Of a DNA stretch of 61,780 bases, positions 61,709 through 61,780 are shown piece by piece. This DNA is from Flavobacteriales bacterium. GTDB taxonomy: Bacteria > Bacteroidota > Bacteroidia > Flavobacteriales_D > Crocinitomicaceae. The translations under genes were made by a program, and so were the position numbers. The notes beneath the pieces were generated by a model. That model was not told where the DNA came from. It saw nothing but the letters and a program-made list of their open reading frames with translations, and searched no databases. The number at the start of each line of letters is the position of its first letter. Position 1 is the first letter of the stretch. The stretch spans positions 1 through 61,780 of the forward strand of contig CANHOA010000018.1 in NCBI GenBank assembly GCA_947462255.1, written 5' to 3'.

Positions 61709-61780
61709 TCATTTTTTTAAGTACCTTCTTTCAACGATAAAGGTGGCAAAAGGGAGTAGGGAGGCAAAAAGGACAATGCC
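61709..61780 (-). CDS. Probable C-terminal fragment of a membrane protein (partial)
   Basis: The minus strand is open from the window edge to a TGA at 61709-61711. It encodes 23 residues beginning with a hydrophobic stretch (GIVLFASLLPFATFIV) and ending in a basic tail (ERRYLKK), as at the end of a multi-pass membrane protein. The fragment is too short to name a family, and could be fortuitous. Confidence 0.4.
   Translation of the reverse strand, partial: GIVLFASLLPFATFIVERRYLKK

Overview
The window is AT-rich bacterial chromosome from a member of the Bacteroidota, most likely Flavobacteriales. Three things support this. There are four proteins with type IX secretion (T9SS) C-terminal sorting domains, plus SprB-like and PKD repeats and a TonB-dependent receptor tail. 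Several candidate promoters have the Bacteroidota -7 form TAnnTTTG. Finally, families restricted to or typical of the phylum are present (DUF5606, START-like, NamZ/DUF1343, an FtsX-like permease and a UvrA with a degenerate first zinc finger). Genus-level placement is not possible from the sequence alone. No rRNA, tRNA, CRISPR array, insertion sequence or prophage was recognised.

Layout. 1-4787: end of a TonB receptor, a 0.6 kb non-coding stretch with a structured repeat-like element, small envelope proteins (DUF1566 lipoprotein, DUF4870, SIMPL), then cmk with an overlapping lipoprotein gene. 4847-14567: uvrA, divergent from a permease plus Rieske oxygenase pair; an orphan membrane-anchored protein; and a two-gene secreted module (small T9SS protein plus collagen-like/S74 tail-fibre protein). 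14807-24643: housekeeping and envelope genes (ffh, a site-2 protease, two glycosyltransferases, LptF/G, recR, smpB, a LolA-like carrier).

24876-43110 is a surface-polysaccharide locus. Wzm-type and Wzt-type ABC exporter genes are separated by a 3.2 kb opposite-strand T9SS/PKD gene. They are followed by a tightly packed, often overlapping run of two methyltransferases and seven glycosyltransferases. After this come an array of GC-rich palindromes with a DUF559 endonuclease-like gene, and then a HisH/HisF-like/WbpG-like trio predicted to amidinate an N-acetyl sugar. The HisF-like protein has lost the catalytic Asp11 of true HisF but kept Asp130, which fits a sugar-modification role.

43151-61780: DUF5606 protein, DEAD-box RNA helicase with tandem-repeat tail, typA, an FtsX-like permease, a NamZ-like lipoprotein, purE with a TatA-like gene, a T9SS subtilisin, an SDR, a 1267-residue T9SS type B protein, a GT2, a cysteine-cluster protein, and a dihydrolipoamide-dehydrogenase-like flavoprotein lacking both redox cysteines. 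The edge holds a probable gene fragment.

The envelope theme is consistent: polysaccharide synthesis and export sit beside T9SS cargo, which in this phylum is often anchored to LPS. The leads most worth following are the palindrome array with the DUF559 gene, the collagen-fibre/T9SS pair, the cysteine-less flavoprotein, the repurposed HisF, and a promoter architecture shared by two unrelated genes.
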